The notes under the pieces are model-generated. The model saw only the letters and a program-made list of their open reading frames with translations. It made no database searches and was not told where the DNA came from. 64,000 bases of DNA from Atherix ibis (Eukaryota; Arthropoda; Insecta; Diptera; Athericidae). A program made the position numbers and the translations under genes. Position 1 is the first letter of the stretch. Each line of letters opens with the position of its first letter. The stretch spans positions 17,833,933 through 17,897,932 of the forward strand of contig OY282608.1 of assembly GCA_958298945.1 (NCBI GenBank), given 5' to 3'. Positions 40,242 to 55,090 of this stretch are shown one piece after another.

Positions 40242-43200
40242 GTGAACAAGCCAACAAACCAACAAACCAACAAAGCAACAAGCAAACAAGCAAACAAACC
40301 AACAAACCAACAAGCCAACAAACCAACAAACCAACAAGCCAACAAGCCAACAAACCAAAAAACCAACAAACCAACAAACCAACAAGCCAACAAGCCAAAA
40401 AACCAACAAACCAACAAGCCCACAAACCAGCAAACTAACAAACTAAGTAACCAGCAAACCAACAAACCAACAAGCCAACAAACCAACAAACCAAAAAACC
40501 AAAAAACCAACAAACCAACAAACCAACAAACCAACAAACCAACAAACCAACAAGCCAACAAGCCAACAAACCAACAAACCAAGCAGCGAACAAACCAATA
40601 AGCCAACAAACCAACAAACCAAGTAACCAAAAAGCCAACAAACTAACAAACCAACAAGCCAACAAGCCAACAAACCAACAAACCAACAAAGCAACAAGCC
40701 AACAAGCCAAGAAACCAACAAACCAACAAGCCAACAAACCAACAAACCAACAAACCAGCAAACCAACAAACCAACAAACCAACAAACCAACAAGCCAACA
40801 AGCCAACAAACCAACAAACCAACAAACCAGCAAACCAACTAGCCAACAAACCAACAAACCAACAAGCCAACAAGCCAACAAACCAACAAACCAACAACCC
40901 AACAAACCAACAAGCCAACAAACTAACAAACCAACAAACCAACAAGCCAACAAACCAACAAACCAAAAAACCAACAAACCAACAAACCAACAAACCAACA
41001 AACCAACAAACCAACAAGCCAACAAGCCAACAAACCAACAAACCAAGCAGCCAACAAACCAATAAGCCAACAAACCAACAAACCAAGTAACCAAAAAGCC
41101 AACAAACTAACAAACCAACAAGCCAACAAGCCAACAAACCAACAAACCAACAAAGCAACAAGCCAACAAGCCAAGAAACCAACAAACCAACAAGCCAACA
41201 AACCAACAAACCAACAAACCAACAAACCAGCAAACCAACAAACCAACAAACCAACAAACCAACAAGCCAACAAGCCAACAAACCAACAAACCAACAAACC
41301 AAAAAACCAACAAACCAACGAACAAACAAACCAACAAACCAACAAACCAACAAGCCAACAAGCCAACAAACCAACAAACTAACAAACCAACAAGCCAACA
41401 AACCAACAAACCAACAAGCCAACAAGCCAACAAACCAACAAACCAACAAACCAACAAACTAACTAGCCAACAAACCAACAAACCAACAAGCCAACAAGCC
41501 AACAAACCAACAAACCAACAACCCAACAAACCAACAAGCCAACAAACCAACAAACCAACAAACCAAGTAACCAAAAAGCCAACAAACTAACAAACCAACA
41601 AGCCAACAAGCCAACAAACTAACAAACCAACAAAGCAACAAGCCAACAAGCCAACAAACCAACAAACCAACAAGCCAACAAACCAACAAACCAACAAACC
41701 AACAAACCAACAAACCAAAAAACCAACAAACCAACAAACCAACAAACCAACAAGCCAACAAGCCAACAAACCAACAAACCAACAAGCCAACAAGCCAACA
41801 AGCCAACAAACCAACAAACCAACAAGCCAACAAACCAACAAACCAACAAGCCAACAAACCAACAAACAAATAAACCAACAAACCAAAACACCAACAAACC
41901 AACAAACCAACAAACCAACAAACCAACAAACCAGCAAACCAACAAACCAACAAACCAACAAGCCAACAAGCCAACAAACCAACAAACCAACAAACCAACA
42001 AGACAACAAACCAACAAGCCAACAAACCAACAAACCAACAAACCAAGTAACCAAAAAGCCAACAAACTAACAAACCAACAAGCCAACAAGCCAACAAACC
42101 AACAAACCAACAAAGCAACAAGCCAACAAGCCAACAAACCAACAAACCAACAAGCCAACAAACCAACAAACCAACAAGCTAACAAGCCAACAAACCAACA
42201 AGCCAACAAACCAACAAACCAACAAACCAATAAACCAACAAACCAACAAAGCAACAGACCAACAAACCAACAAGCCAACAAACCAACAAACAAATAAACC
42301 AACAAACCAAAAAACCAACAAACCAACAAACCAACAAACCAACAAACCAACAAACCAACAAGCCAACAAGCCAACAAACCAACAAACCAAGTTACCAACA
42401 AGCCAACAAACCAACAAGCCAACAAACCAACAAATCAACAAGCCAACAAACCAACAAACCAACAAGCCAACAAACCAACAAGCCAACAAATCAACAAGCC
42501 AACAAACCAACAAGCGAACAAGCCAACAAACTAACAAACCAACAAATTAACAAACCAACAAACGAACTAACCAACAAACCAACAAGCCAACAAGCCAACA
42601 AACTAACAAACCAACAAGCCAACAAGCCAACAAACCAACAAACCAACAAGCCAACAAGCCAACAAGCCAACAAACCAACAAGCCAACAAACCAACAAGCC
42701 AACAAACCAACAAACCAACAAACCAACAAACCAACAAACCAACAAGTCAACAAACCAACAAACAAATAAACCAACAGACCAAAAAACCAACAAACCAACA
42801 AACCAACAAACCAACAAACCAACAAACCAAAAAGCCAACAAGCCAACAAACCAAAAACCAACAAACCAACAAGCCAACAAACCAACAAGCCAACAAGCCA
42901 ACAAACCAACAAACCAACAAACCAAGTAACCAACAAAGCAACAAACCATCAAACGAACAAAGTAACAAACCAACAAGCCAACAAGCCAACAAAGCAACAA
43001 ACCAAAAAACCAACAAACCGAAAAACCAACAAACCAACAAAGCAACAGACCAACAAACCAACAAGCCAACAAACCAACAAACAAATAAACCAACAAACCA
43101 ACAAGCCAACAAACCAACAAAGCAACAAGCCAACAAGCCAACAAACCAACGAACCAACGAACCAACAAGCTAACAAACCAACAAGCCAACAAACCAACAA

Positions 43201-43414
43201 ACCAACAAACCAACAAGCCAACAATCCAACAAGCCAACAAACCAACAAACCAACAAATCAAGTAACCAAAAAGTCAACAAACTAACAAACCAACAAGTGA
43301 ACAAGCCAACAAACCAACAAACCAACAAAGCAACAAGCAAACAAGCAAACAAACCAACAAACCAACAAGCCAACAAACCAACAAACCAACAAGCCAACAA
43401 GCTAACAAACCAAA

Positions 43415-44966
43415 AAACCAACAAACCAACAAACCAACAAGCCAACAAGCCAAAAAACCAACAAACCAACAAGCCCACAAACCAGCAAACTAACAAACTA
43501 AGTAACCAGCAAACCAACAAACCAACAAGCCAACAAACCAACAAACCAAAAAACCAACAAACCAACAAACCAACAAACCAACAAACCAACAAACCAACAA
43601 GCCAACAAGCCAACAAACCAACAAACCAAGCAGCGAACAAACCAATAAGCCAACAAACCAACAAACCAAGTAACCAAAAAGCCAACAAACTAACAAACGA
43701 ACAAGCCAACAAGCCAACAAACCAACAAACCAACAAAGCAACAAGCCAACAAGCCAAGAAACCAACAAACCAACAAGCCAACAAACCAACAAACCAACAA
43801 ACCAGCAAACCAACAAACCAACAAACCAACAAACCAACAAGCCAACAAGCCAACAAACCAACAAACCAACAAACCAGCAAACCAACTAGCCAACAAACCA
43901 ACAAACCAACAAGCCAACAAGCCAACAAACCAACAAACCAACAACCCAACAAACCAACAAGCCAACAAACTAACAAACCAACAAACCAACAAGCCAACAA
44001 ACCAACAAACCAAAAAACCAACAAACCAACAAACCAACAAACCAACAAGCCAACAAGCCAACAAACCAACAAACCAACAAGCCAACAAGCCAACAAGCCA
44101 ACAAACCAACAAACCAACAAGCCAACAAACCAACAAACCAACAAGCCAACAAACCAACAAACAAATAAACCAACAAACCAAAACACCAACAAACCAACAA
44201 ACCAACAAACCAACAAACCAACAAACCAGCAAACCAACAAACCAACAAACCAACAAGCCAACAAGCCAACAAACCAACAAACCAACAAACCAACAAGACA
44301 ACAAACCAACAAGCCAACAAACCAACAAACCAACAAACCAAGTAACCAAAAAGCCAACAAACTAACAAACCAACAAGCCAACAAGCCAACAAACCAACAA
44401 ACCAACAAAGCAACAAGCCAACAAGCCAACAAACCAACAAACCAACAAGCCAACAAACCAACAAACCAACAAGCTAACAAGCCAACAAACCAACAAGCCA
44501 ACAAACCAACAAACCAACAAACCAATAAACCAACAAACCAACAAAGCAACAGACCAACAAACCAACAAGCCAACAAACCAACAAACAAATAAACCAACAA
44601 ACCAAAAAACCAACAAACCAACAAACCAACAAACCAACAAACCAACAAACCAACAAGCCAACAAGCCAACAAACCAACAAACCAAGTTACCAACAAGCCA
44701 ACAAACCAACAAGCCAACAAACCAACAAATCAACAAGCCAACAAACCAACAAACCAACAAGCCAACAAACCAACAAGCCAACAAATCAACAAGCCAACAA
44801 ACCAACAAGCGAACAAGCCAACAAACTAACAAACCAACAAATTAACAAACCAACAAACGAACTAACCAACAAACCAACAAGCCAACAAGCCAACAAACTA
44901 ACAAACCAACAAGCCAACAAGCCAACAAACCAACAAACCAACAAGCCAACAAGCCAACAAGCCAAC
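43415..44966. repeat. 1,552-bp tandem duplication, left copy
   Basis: Matches 44,967-46,518 at a constant spacing of 1,552 bp (194 octamers), from the CCAAAAAACC unit near 43,450 through M, E (43,628), L (44,180), G (44,684) and AAATTAACAAACC near 44,838. The left edge is where GCTAACAAACC at about 43,401 stops matching. Confidence 0.88.
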
Positions 44967-46518
44967 AAACCAACAAACCAACAAACCAACAAGCCAACAA
45001 GCCAAAAAACCAACAAACCAACAAGCCCACAAACCAGCAAACTAACAAACTAAGTAACCAGCAAACCAACAAACCAACAAGCCAACAAACCAACAAACCA
45101 AAAAACCAACAAACCAACAAACCAACAAACCAACAAACCAACAAACCAACAAGCCAACAAGCCAACAAACCAACAAACCAAGCAGCGAACAAACCAATAA
45201 GCCAACAAACCAACAAACCAAGTAACCAAAAAGCCAACAAACTAACAAACGAACAAGCCAACAAGCCAACAAACCAACAAACCAACAAAGCAACAAGCCA
45301 ACAAGCCAAGAAACCAACAAACCAACAAGCCAACAAACCAACAAACCAACAAACCAGCAAACCAACAAACCAACAAACCAACAAACCAACAAGCCAACAA
45401 GCCAACAAACCAACAAACCAACAAACCAGCAAACCAACTAGCCAACAAACCAACAAACCAACAAGCCAACAAGCCAACAAACCAACAAACCAACAACCCA
45501 ACAAACCAACAAGCCAACAAACTAACAAACCAACAAACCAACAAGCCAACAAACCAACAAACCAAAAAACCAACAAACCAACAAACCAACAAACCAACAA
45601 GCCAACAAGCCAACAAACCAACAAACCAACAAGCCAACAAGCCAACAAGCCAACAAACCAACAAACCAACAAGCCAACAAACCAACAAACCAACAAGCCA
45701 ACAAACCAACAAACAAATAAACCAACAAACCAAAACACCAACAAACCAACAAACCAACAAACCAACAAACCAACAAACCAGCAAACCAACAAACCAACAA
45801 ACCAACAAGCCAACAAGCCAACAAACCAACAAACCAACAAACCAACAAGACAACAAACCAACAAGCCAACAAACCAACAAACCAACAAACCAAGTAACCA
45901 AAAAGCCAACAAACTAACAAACCAACAAGCCAACAAGCCAACAAACCAACAAACCAACAAAGCAACAAGCCAACAAGCCAACAAACCAACAAACCAACAA
46001 GCCAACAAACCAACAAACCAACAAGCTAACAAGCCAACAAACCAACAAGCCAACAAACCAACAAACCAACAAACCAATAAACCAACAAACCAACAAAGCA
46101 ACAGACCAACAAACCAACAAGCCAACAAACCAACAAACAAATAAACCAACAAACCAAAAAACCAACAAACCAACAAACCAACAAACCAACAAACCAACAA
46201 ACCAACAAGCCAACAAGCCAACAAACCAACAAACCAAGTTACCAACAAGCCAACAAACCAACAAGCCAACAAACCAACAAATCAACAAGCCAACAAACCA
46301 ACAAACCAACAAGCCAACAAACCAACAAGCCAACAAATCAACAAGCCAACAAACCAACAAGCGAACAAGCCAACAAACTAACAAACCAACAAATTAACAA
46401 ACCAACAAACGAACTAACCAACAAACCAACAAGCCAACAAGCCAACAAACTAACAAACCAACAAGCCAACAAGCCAACAAACCAACAAACCAACAAGCCA
46501 ACAAGCCAACAAGCCAAC
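44967..46518. repeat. 1,552-bp tandem duplication, right copy
   Basis: E (45,180), L (about 45,734), G (46,236) and AAATTAACAAACC (about 46,390) lie 1,552 bp after those of the left copy. The 219-residue minus-strand readings of 43,690-44,349 and 45,242-45,901 appear the same. Constant spacing across the whole length points to a recent event. Confidence 0.88.
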
Positions 46519-47143
46519 AAACCAACAAGCCAACAAACCAACAAGCCAACAAACCAACAAACCAACAAACCAACAAACCAACAAACCAACAAGTCAACAA
46601 ACCAACAAACAAATAAACCAACAGACCAAAAAACCAACAAACCAACAAACCAACAAACCAACAAACCAACAAACCAAAAAGCCAACAAGCCAACAAACCA
46701 AAAACCAACAAACCAACAAGCCAACAAACCAACAAGCCAACAAGCCAACAAACCAACAAACCAACAAACCAAGTAACCAACAAAGCAACAAACCATCAAA
46801 CGAACAAAGTAACAAACCAACAAGCCAACAAGCCAACAAAGCAACAAACCAAAAAACCAACAAACCGAAAAACCAACAAACCAACAAAGCAACAGACCAA
46901 CAAACCAACAAGCCAACAAACCAACAAACAAATAAACCAACAAACCAACAAGCCAACAAACCAACAAAGCAACAAGCCAACAAGCCAACAAACCAACGAA
47001 CCAACGAACCAACAAGCTAACAAACCAACAAGCCAACAAACCAACAAACCAACAAACCAACAAGCCAACAATCCAACAAGCCAACAAACCAACAAACCAA
47101 CAAATCAAGTAACCAAAAAGTCAACAAACTAACAAACCAACAA

Positions 47144-49926
47144 GTGAACAAGCCAACAAACCAACAAACCAACAAAGCAACAAGCAAACAAGCAAACAAA
47201 CCAACAAACCAACAAGCCAACAAACCAACAAACCAACAAGCCAACAAGCTAACAAACCAAAAAACCAACAAACCAACAAACCAACAAGCCAACAAGCCAA
47301 AAAACCAACAAACCAACAAGCCCACAAACCAGCAAACTAACAAACTAAGTAACCAGCAAACCAACAAACCAACAAGCCAACAAACCAACAAACCAAAAAA
47401 CCAACAAACCAACAAACCAACAAACCAACAAACCAACAAACCAACAAGCCAACAAGCCAACAAACCAACAAACCAAGCAGCGAACAAACCAATAAGCCAA
47501 CAAACCAACAAACCAAGTAACCAAAAAGCCAACAAACTAACAAACGAACAAGCCAACAAGCCAACAAACCAACAAACCAACAAAGCAACAAGCCAACAAG
47601 CCAAGAAACCAACAAACCAACAAGCCAACAAACCAACAAACCAACAAACCAGCAAACCAACAAACCAACAAACCAACAAACCAACAAGCCAACAAGCCAA
47701 CAAACCAACAAACCAACAAACCAGCAAACCAACTAGCCAACAAACCAACAAACCAACAAGCCAACAAGCCGACAAACCAACAAACCAACAACCCAACAAA
47801 CCAACAAGCCAACAAACTAACAAACCAACAAACCAACAAGCCAACAAACCAACAAACCAAAAAACCAACAAACCAACAAACCAACAAACCAACAAACCAA
47901 CAAACCAACAAGCCAACAAGCCAACAAACCAACAAACCAAGCAGCCAACAAACCAATAAGCCAACAAACCAACAAACCAAGTAACCAAAAAGCCAACAAA
48001 CTAACAAACCAACAAGCCAACAAGCCAACAAACCAACAAACCAACAAAGCAACAAGCCAACAAGCCAAGAAACCAACAAACCAACAAGCCAACAAACCAA
48101 CAAACCAACAAACCAACAAACCAGCAAACCAACAAACCAACAAACCAACAAACCAACAAGCCAACAAGCCAACAAACCAACAAACCAACAAACCAAAAAA
48201 CCAACAAACCAACGAACAAACAAACCAACAAACCAACAAACCAACAAGCCAACAAGCCAACAAACCAACAAACTAACAAACCAACAAGCCAACAAACCAA
48301 CAAACCAACAAGCCAACAAGCCAACAAACCAACAAACCAACAAACCAACAAACTAACTAGCCAACAAACCAACAAACCAACAAGCCAACAAGCCAACAAA
48401 CCAACAAACCAACAACCCAACAAACCAACAAGCCAACAAACCAACAAACCAACAAACCAAGTAACCAAAAAGCCAACAAACTAACAAACCAACAAGCCAA
48501 CAAGCCAACAAACTAACAAACCAACAAAGCAACAAGCCAACAAGCCAACAAACCAACAAACCAACAAGCCAACAAACCAACAAACCAACAAACCAACAAA
48601 CCAACAAACCAAAAAACCAACAAACCAACAAACCAACAAACCAACAAGCCAACAAGCCAACAAACCAACAAACCAACAAGCCAACAAGCCAACAAGCCAA
48701 CAAACCAACAAACCAACAAGCCAACAAACCAACAAACCAACAAGCCAACAAACCAACAAACAAATAAACCAACAAACCAAAACACCAACAAACCAACAAA
48801 CCAACAAACCAACAAACCAGCAAACCAACAAACCAACAAACCAACAAGCCAACAAGCCAACAAACCAACAAACCAACAAACCAACAAGACAACAAACCAA
48901 CAAGCCAACAAACCAACAAACCAACAAACCAAGTAACCAAAAAGCCAACAAACTAACAAACCAACAAGCCAACAAGCCAACAAACCAACAAACCAACAAA
49001 GCAACAAGCCAACAAGCCAACAAACCAACAAACCAACAAGCCAACAAACCAACAAACCAACAAGCTAACAAGCCAACAAACCAACAAGCCAACAAACCAA
49101 CAAACCAACAAACCAATAAACCAACAAACCAACAAAGCAACAGACCAACAAACCAACAAGCCAACAAACCAACAAACAAATAAACCAACAAACCAAAAAA
49201 CCAACAAACCAACAAACCAACAAACCAACAAACCAACAAACCAACAAGCCAACAAGCCAACAAACCAACAAACCAAGTTACCAACAAGCCAACAAACCAA
49301 CAAGCCAACAAACCAACAAATCAACAAGCCAACAAACCAACAAACCAACAAGCCAACAAACCAACAAGCCAACAAATCAACAAGCCAACAAACCAACAAG
49401 CGAACAAGCCAACAAACTAACAAACCAACAAACTAACAAACCAACAAACGAACTAACCAACAAACCAACAAGCCAACAAGCCAACAAACTAACAAACCAA
49501 CAAGCCAACAAGCCAACAAACCAACAAACCAACAAGCCAACAAGCCAACAAGCCAACAAACCAACAAGCCAACAAACCAACAAGCCAACAAACCAACAAA
49601 CCAACAAACCAACAAACCAACAAACCAACAAGTCAACAAACCAACAAACAAATAAACCAACAGACCAAAAAACCAACAAACCAACAAACCAACAAACCAA
49701 CAAACCAACAAACCAAAAAGCCAACAAGCCAACAAACCAAAAACCAACAAACCAACAAGCCAACAAACCAACAAGCCAACAAGCCAACAAACCAACAAAC
49801 CAACAAACCAAGTAACCAACAAAGCAACAAACCATCAAACGAACAAAGTAACAAACCAACAAGCCAACAAGCCAACAAAGCAACAAACCAAAAAACCAAC
49901 AAACCGAAAAACCAACAAACCAACAA
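47144..49926. repeat. HOR-E copy 2 (partial, ~2.8 kb)
   Basis: K (47,144), E (47,475 and 47,939), L (about 48,780), G (about 49,275), B (about 49,833). Spacing to copy 1 is 6,902, then 6,894, then 6,886 bp, so two octamers were lost along the way. It departs from copy 1 at about 49,927, where CCAACAAATCATC replaces CCAACAAAGCAAC, and never reaches D. Confidence 0.87.
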
Positions 49927-52900
49927 ATCATCAAACGAACAAAGCAACAAGCCAACAAACCAACAAACCAACAAGCCAACAAACCAACAAACCAACAAGC
50001 CAACAAGCCAAAAAGCCAACAAGCCAACAAGCCAACAAGCCAACAAACCAACAAACCAACAAGCCAACAAACCAACATACCAACAAGCCAACAAACCAAC
50101 AAACCAACAAACCAACAAACCAACAAGCCAACAAGCCAACAAACCAACAAACCAACAAGCCAACAAACCAACAAACCAACAAACCAACAAACCAACAAAC
50201 CAACAAACCAATAAACCAACAAACCAACAAACCAACAAACCAACAAACCAACAAACCAACAAGCCAACAAGCCAACAAACCAACAAACCAACAAGCCAAC
50301 AAACCAACAAACAAATAAACCAACAAACCAACAAACCAACAAACCACCAAGCAAACAAGCCAACAAACCAACAAACCAACAAGCCAACAAGCCAACAAAC
50401 CAACAGGCCAACAAACCAACAAACCAACAAGCCAACAAGCCAACAAACCAACAAACCAACAAGCCAACAAACCAAGTAACCAACAAACCAACAAACCATC
50501 AAACGAACAAAGCAGCAAACTAACAAGCCAACAAGCCAACAAGCCAACAAACGAACAAACCAAGTAACCAAAAAGCCAACAAACTAACAAACCAACAAGC
50601 CAACAAACCAACAAGCCAAAAAGCCAACAAAGCAACAAACCAACAAAGCAGCAAACCAAAAAACCAACAAACCAAAAAACCAATATACCAACAAACCATC
50701 AAACGAACAAAGCAACAACCCAACACGCCAACAAACCAACAAACCAACAAGCCAACAAGCCAACAAACCAACAAACCAACAAACCAACAAACCAACAAAC
50801 CAACAAACCAACAAACCAACAAACCAACAAACCAACAAGCCAACAAACCAACAAACCAACAAGCCAACAAGCCAACAAACTAACAAACCAACAAGCTAAC
50901 AAACCAAAAAGCCAACAAACCAACAAACCAACAAAGCAACAAGCCAACAAGCCAACAAACCAACAAACCAACAAACCAACAAACCAAGTAACCAAAAAGC
51001 CAACAAACCAACAAACCAAAAAGCCAACAAGCCAACAAACCAACAAACCAACAAACCAACAAAGTAGCAAGCCAACAAGCCAACAAATCAACAAACCAAC
51101 AAACCAACAAAGCAACAAGCCAAAAAGCCAACAAACGAACAAACCAACAAGCCAACAAACCAACAAACCAACAAACCAACAAACCAACAAACCAGCAAAC
51201 CAACAAACCAACAAACCAACAAGCCAACAAGCCAACAAACCAACAAACCAACAAACCAAAAAACCAACAAGCCAACAAACCAACAAACCAACAAACCAAC
51301 AAACCAACAAGCCAACAAGCCAACAACCCAACAATCTAACAAACCAACAAGCCAACAAACCAACAAACCAACAAGCCAACAAGCCAACAAACCAATAAAC
51401 CAACAAACCAATAAACCAACAAACCAACAAACCAACAAGCCAAGAAACTAACAAACCAACAAGCCAACAAGCCAACAAACCAACAAACCAACAAACCAAC
51501 AAAGCAACAAGCCAACAAGCCAACAACCCAACAAACTAACAAGCCAACAAACCAACAAACCAACAAACCAACAAGCCAACAAACCAACAAACAAATAAAC
51601 CAACAAACCAACAAACCAACAAACCAACAAACCAACAAACCAACTAACCAAAAAACCAACAAACCAACAAACCAACAAGCCAACAAGCCAACAAACCAAC
51701 AAACCAACAAGCCAAAAAACCAACAAACCAACAAACCAACAAGCCAACAAACCAACAAACAAATAAACCAATAAACCAAAAAACCAACAAACCAACAAAC
51801 CAACAAACCAACAAACCAACAAACCAACAAACCAACAAGCCAACAAGCCAACAAACCAACAAATGAACAAACCAACAAGCCAACAAACCAACAAGCCAAC
51901 AAACCAACAAACCAACAAACCAAGTAACCAAAAAGCCAACAAACTAACAAACCAACAAGCCAACAAGCCAACAAACCAACAAACCAACAAATCAACAAGC
52001 CAACAAGCCAACAAACCAACAAACCGACAAGCCAACAAACCAACAAACTAACAAGCCAACAAGCCAACAAACCAACAAGCCAACAAGCCAACAAACCAAC
52101 AAGCCAACAAGCCAACAAACCAACAAGCCAACAAGCCAACAAACCAACAAAGCAACAAACCAACAAGCCAACAAACCAATAAACCAAAAAACCAACAAAC
52201 CAACAAACCAAGTAGCCAAACAGCCAACAAACTAACAAACCAACAAGCCAAAAAACCAACAAACCAACAAACCAACAAGCCAACAAACCAACAAACCAAC
52301 AAGCCAACAAACCAACAAACCAACAAACCAAAAAACCAACAAACCAACAAACCAACAAACCAACAAACCAACAAACCAACAAACGAACAAGCCAACAAGC
52401 CAACAAACCAACAAACCAACAAACCAACAAGCCAACAAACCAACAAGCCAACAAACCAACAAACCAAAAAACCAACAAACCAAGTAACCAAAAAGCCAAC
52501 AAACTAACAAACCAACAAGCCAATAAGCCAACAAACCAACAAACCAATAAAGCAACAAGCCAACAAGCCAACAAACCAACAAACCAACAAGCCAACAAAC
52601 CAACAAACCAACAAGCCAACAAGCCAACAAACCAACAAACCAACAAACCAACAAGCCAACAAACCAACAAACCAACAAGCCAACAAACCAACAAACCAAC
52701 AAACCAACAAACCATTAAGCCAACAAGCCAACAAACCAACAAACCAACAAGCCAACAAACCAACAAACCAACAAACCAACAAGCCAACAAACCAACAAGC
52801 CAACAAACCAACAAACCAACAAATCAAGTAACCAAAAAGCCAACAAACTAACAAACCAACAAGTGAACAAGCCAACAAACCAACAAACCAAAAAAGCAAC

Positions 52901-53955
52901 AAGCCAACAAGCCAACAAACCAACAAACCAACAAGCCAACAAACCAACAAACCAACAAGCCAACAAGCCAACAAACCAACAAACCAACAAACCAACAAGC
53001 CAACAAACCAACAAACCAAAAAATCAACAAACCAACAAACATACAAGCCAACAAGCCAACAAACCAACAAACCAACAAACCAACAAACTAAGTAACCAAC
53101 AAGCCAACAAACCAACAAACCAACAAGCCAACAAGCCAACACACCAACAAACCAACAAACCAACAAACCAACCAACCAACAAACCAAAAAACCAACAAAC
53201 CAACAAACCAACAAACCAACAAACCAACAAACCAACAAACCAACAAACCAACAAGCCAACAAGCCAACAAGCCAACAAACCAACAAACCAACAAACCAAA
53301 AAACCAACAAACCAACAAACCAACAAACCAACAAACCAACAAACCAACAAACCAACAAACCAACAAACCAACAAACCAAAAAACCAACAAACCAACAAAC
53401 CAACAAGCCAACAAGCCAACAAACCAACAAACCGACAAGCCAACAAGCCAACAAACCAACAAGCCAACAAACCAACAAACCAGCAAACCAACAAGCCAAC
53501 AAACCAACAAACAAATAAACCAACAAACCAAAAAACCAACAAACCAACAAACCAAAAAACCAACAAACAAACAAACCAACAAACCAACAAGCCAACAAGC
53601 CAACAAACCAACAAACCAACAAGCCAACAAACCAACAAACCAACAAACCGACAAGCCAACAAACCAACAAGCCAACAAACCAACAAACCAACAAACCAAG
53701 TAACCAAAAAGCCAACAAGCCAACAAGCCAACAAACCAACAAACCAACAAGCCAACAAACCAACAAGCCAACAAGCCAACAAGCCAACAAACCAACAAAC
53801 CAACAAGCCAACAAACCAACAAACCAACCAACCAAGAAAGCAACAAACCAACAAACCAACAAACCAACAAGCCAACAAGCCAACAAACCAACAAACCAAC
53901 AGACCAACAAGCCAACAAACCAACAAGCCAACAAACCAACAAACCAACAAACCAA
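49927..53955. repeat. Octamer array without a clear HOR
   Basis: Only octamer units are present and no long internal repeat was found by eye. B occurs at about 49,928, 50,498 and 50,698. There are unusual units such as CCACCAAGC (50,347), AAAGTAGC (51,063) and CCAAGTAGCCAAACAGCC (52,209). A lone K is at 52,863, the last in the window. The many private variants suggest an older, less homogenised part of the array. I see no gene or RNA signal. Confidence 0.75.
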
Positions 53956-55090
53956 GTAACCAAAAAGCCATTAAACTAACAAACCAACAAGCTAACAAGC
54001 CAACAAACCAACAAACCGACAAGCCAACAAACCAACAAGCCAACAAACCAACAAACCAACAAACCAAGTAACCAAAAAGCCAACAAGCCAACAAGCCAAC
54101 AAGCCAACAAACCAACAAACCAACAAGCCAACAAACCAACAAACCAACAAGCCAACAAGCCAACAAACCAACAAACCAACAAACCAACAAGCCAACAAAC
54201 CAACAAACCAAAAATCCAACAAACTAACAAACCAACAAGCCAACAAGCCAACAAACCAACAAACCAACAAAGCAACAAGCCAACAAGCCAACAAACCAAC
54301 AAACCAACAAGCCAACAAACCAACAAACCAACAAACTAACAAACCAACAAACCAACAAACCAACAAACCAACAAACCAACAAACCAACAAGCCAACAAGC
54401 CAACAAACCAACAAACCAACAAACCAAAAAACCAACAAACCAACAAACCAACAAACCAACAAACCAACAAACCAACAAACCAACAAACCAACAAACCAAC
54501 AAACCAACAAACCAAAAAACCAACAAACCAACAAACCAACAAGCCAACAAGCCAACAAACCAACAAACCGACAAGCCAACAAGCCAACAAACCAACAAAC
54601 CAACAAGCCAACAAACCAACAAACCAGCAAACCAACAAGCCAACAAACCAACAAACAAATAAACCAACAAACCAAAAAACCAACAAACCAACAAACCAAC
54701 AAACCAACAAACAAACAAACCAACAAACCAACAAGCCAACAAGCCAACAAACCAACAAACCAACAAGCCAACAAACCAACAAACCAACAAACCGACAAGC
54801 CAACAAACCAACAAGCCAACAAACCAACAAACCAAGTAACCAAAAAGCCAACAAGCCAACAAGCCAACAAACCAACAAACCAACAAGCCAACAAACCAAC
54901 AAGCCAACAAGCCAACAAGCCAACAAACCAACAATCAACAAGCCAACAAACCAACAAACCAACCAACCAAGAAAGCAACAAACCAACAAACCAACAAACC
55001 AACAAGCCAACAAGCCAACAAACCAACAAACCAACAGACCAACAAGCCAACAAACCAACAAGCCAACAAACCAACAAACCAACAAACCAA
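53956..55090. repeat. CCATTAAAC-marked unit, 1,135 bp
   Basis: Starts at module M (GTAACC at 53,956) followed by AGCCATTAAACTAAC; the same text starts the next units at 55,091 and 55,811. The length is 142 octamers minus 1; the missing base is a 7-base unit at about 54,931 (CCAACAATCAACAAGCC). Confidence 0.85.

Larger units (their letters stand above)
40242..47143. repeat. HOR-E copy 1 (6,902 bp)
   Basis: K (40,242), E (40,581 and 41,045), L (about 41,884), G (about 42,389), B (about 42,947), D (about 43,148), K (43,297), E (43,628), L, G (about 44,684), E (45,180), L, G (about 46,236), B (about 46,796), D (about 46,996), K (47,144). It combines HOR-D-like text with B, a landmark otherwise found only in the first 13 kb. 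Between 42,480 and 43,890 it matches 46,330-47,730 at 3,847 bp. Confidence 0.85.

Noticed and set aside
43297..44592. 431-codon + strand frame, N/K/P/T/Q-rich, starting with GTG
   Set aside because: NKPTNQQT repeat only. The GTG is the K landmark, present at about 20 other places with frames of very different length.
52863..54071. 402-codon + strand frame, Q/N-rich
   Set aside because: Repeat translation ended by a chance TAA in module M; no sign of selection.
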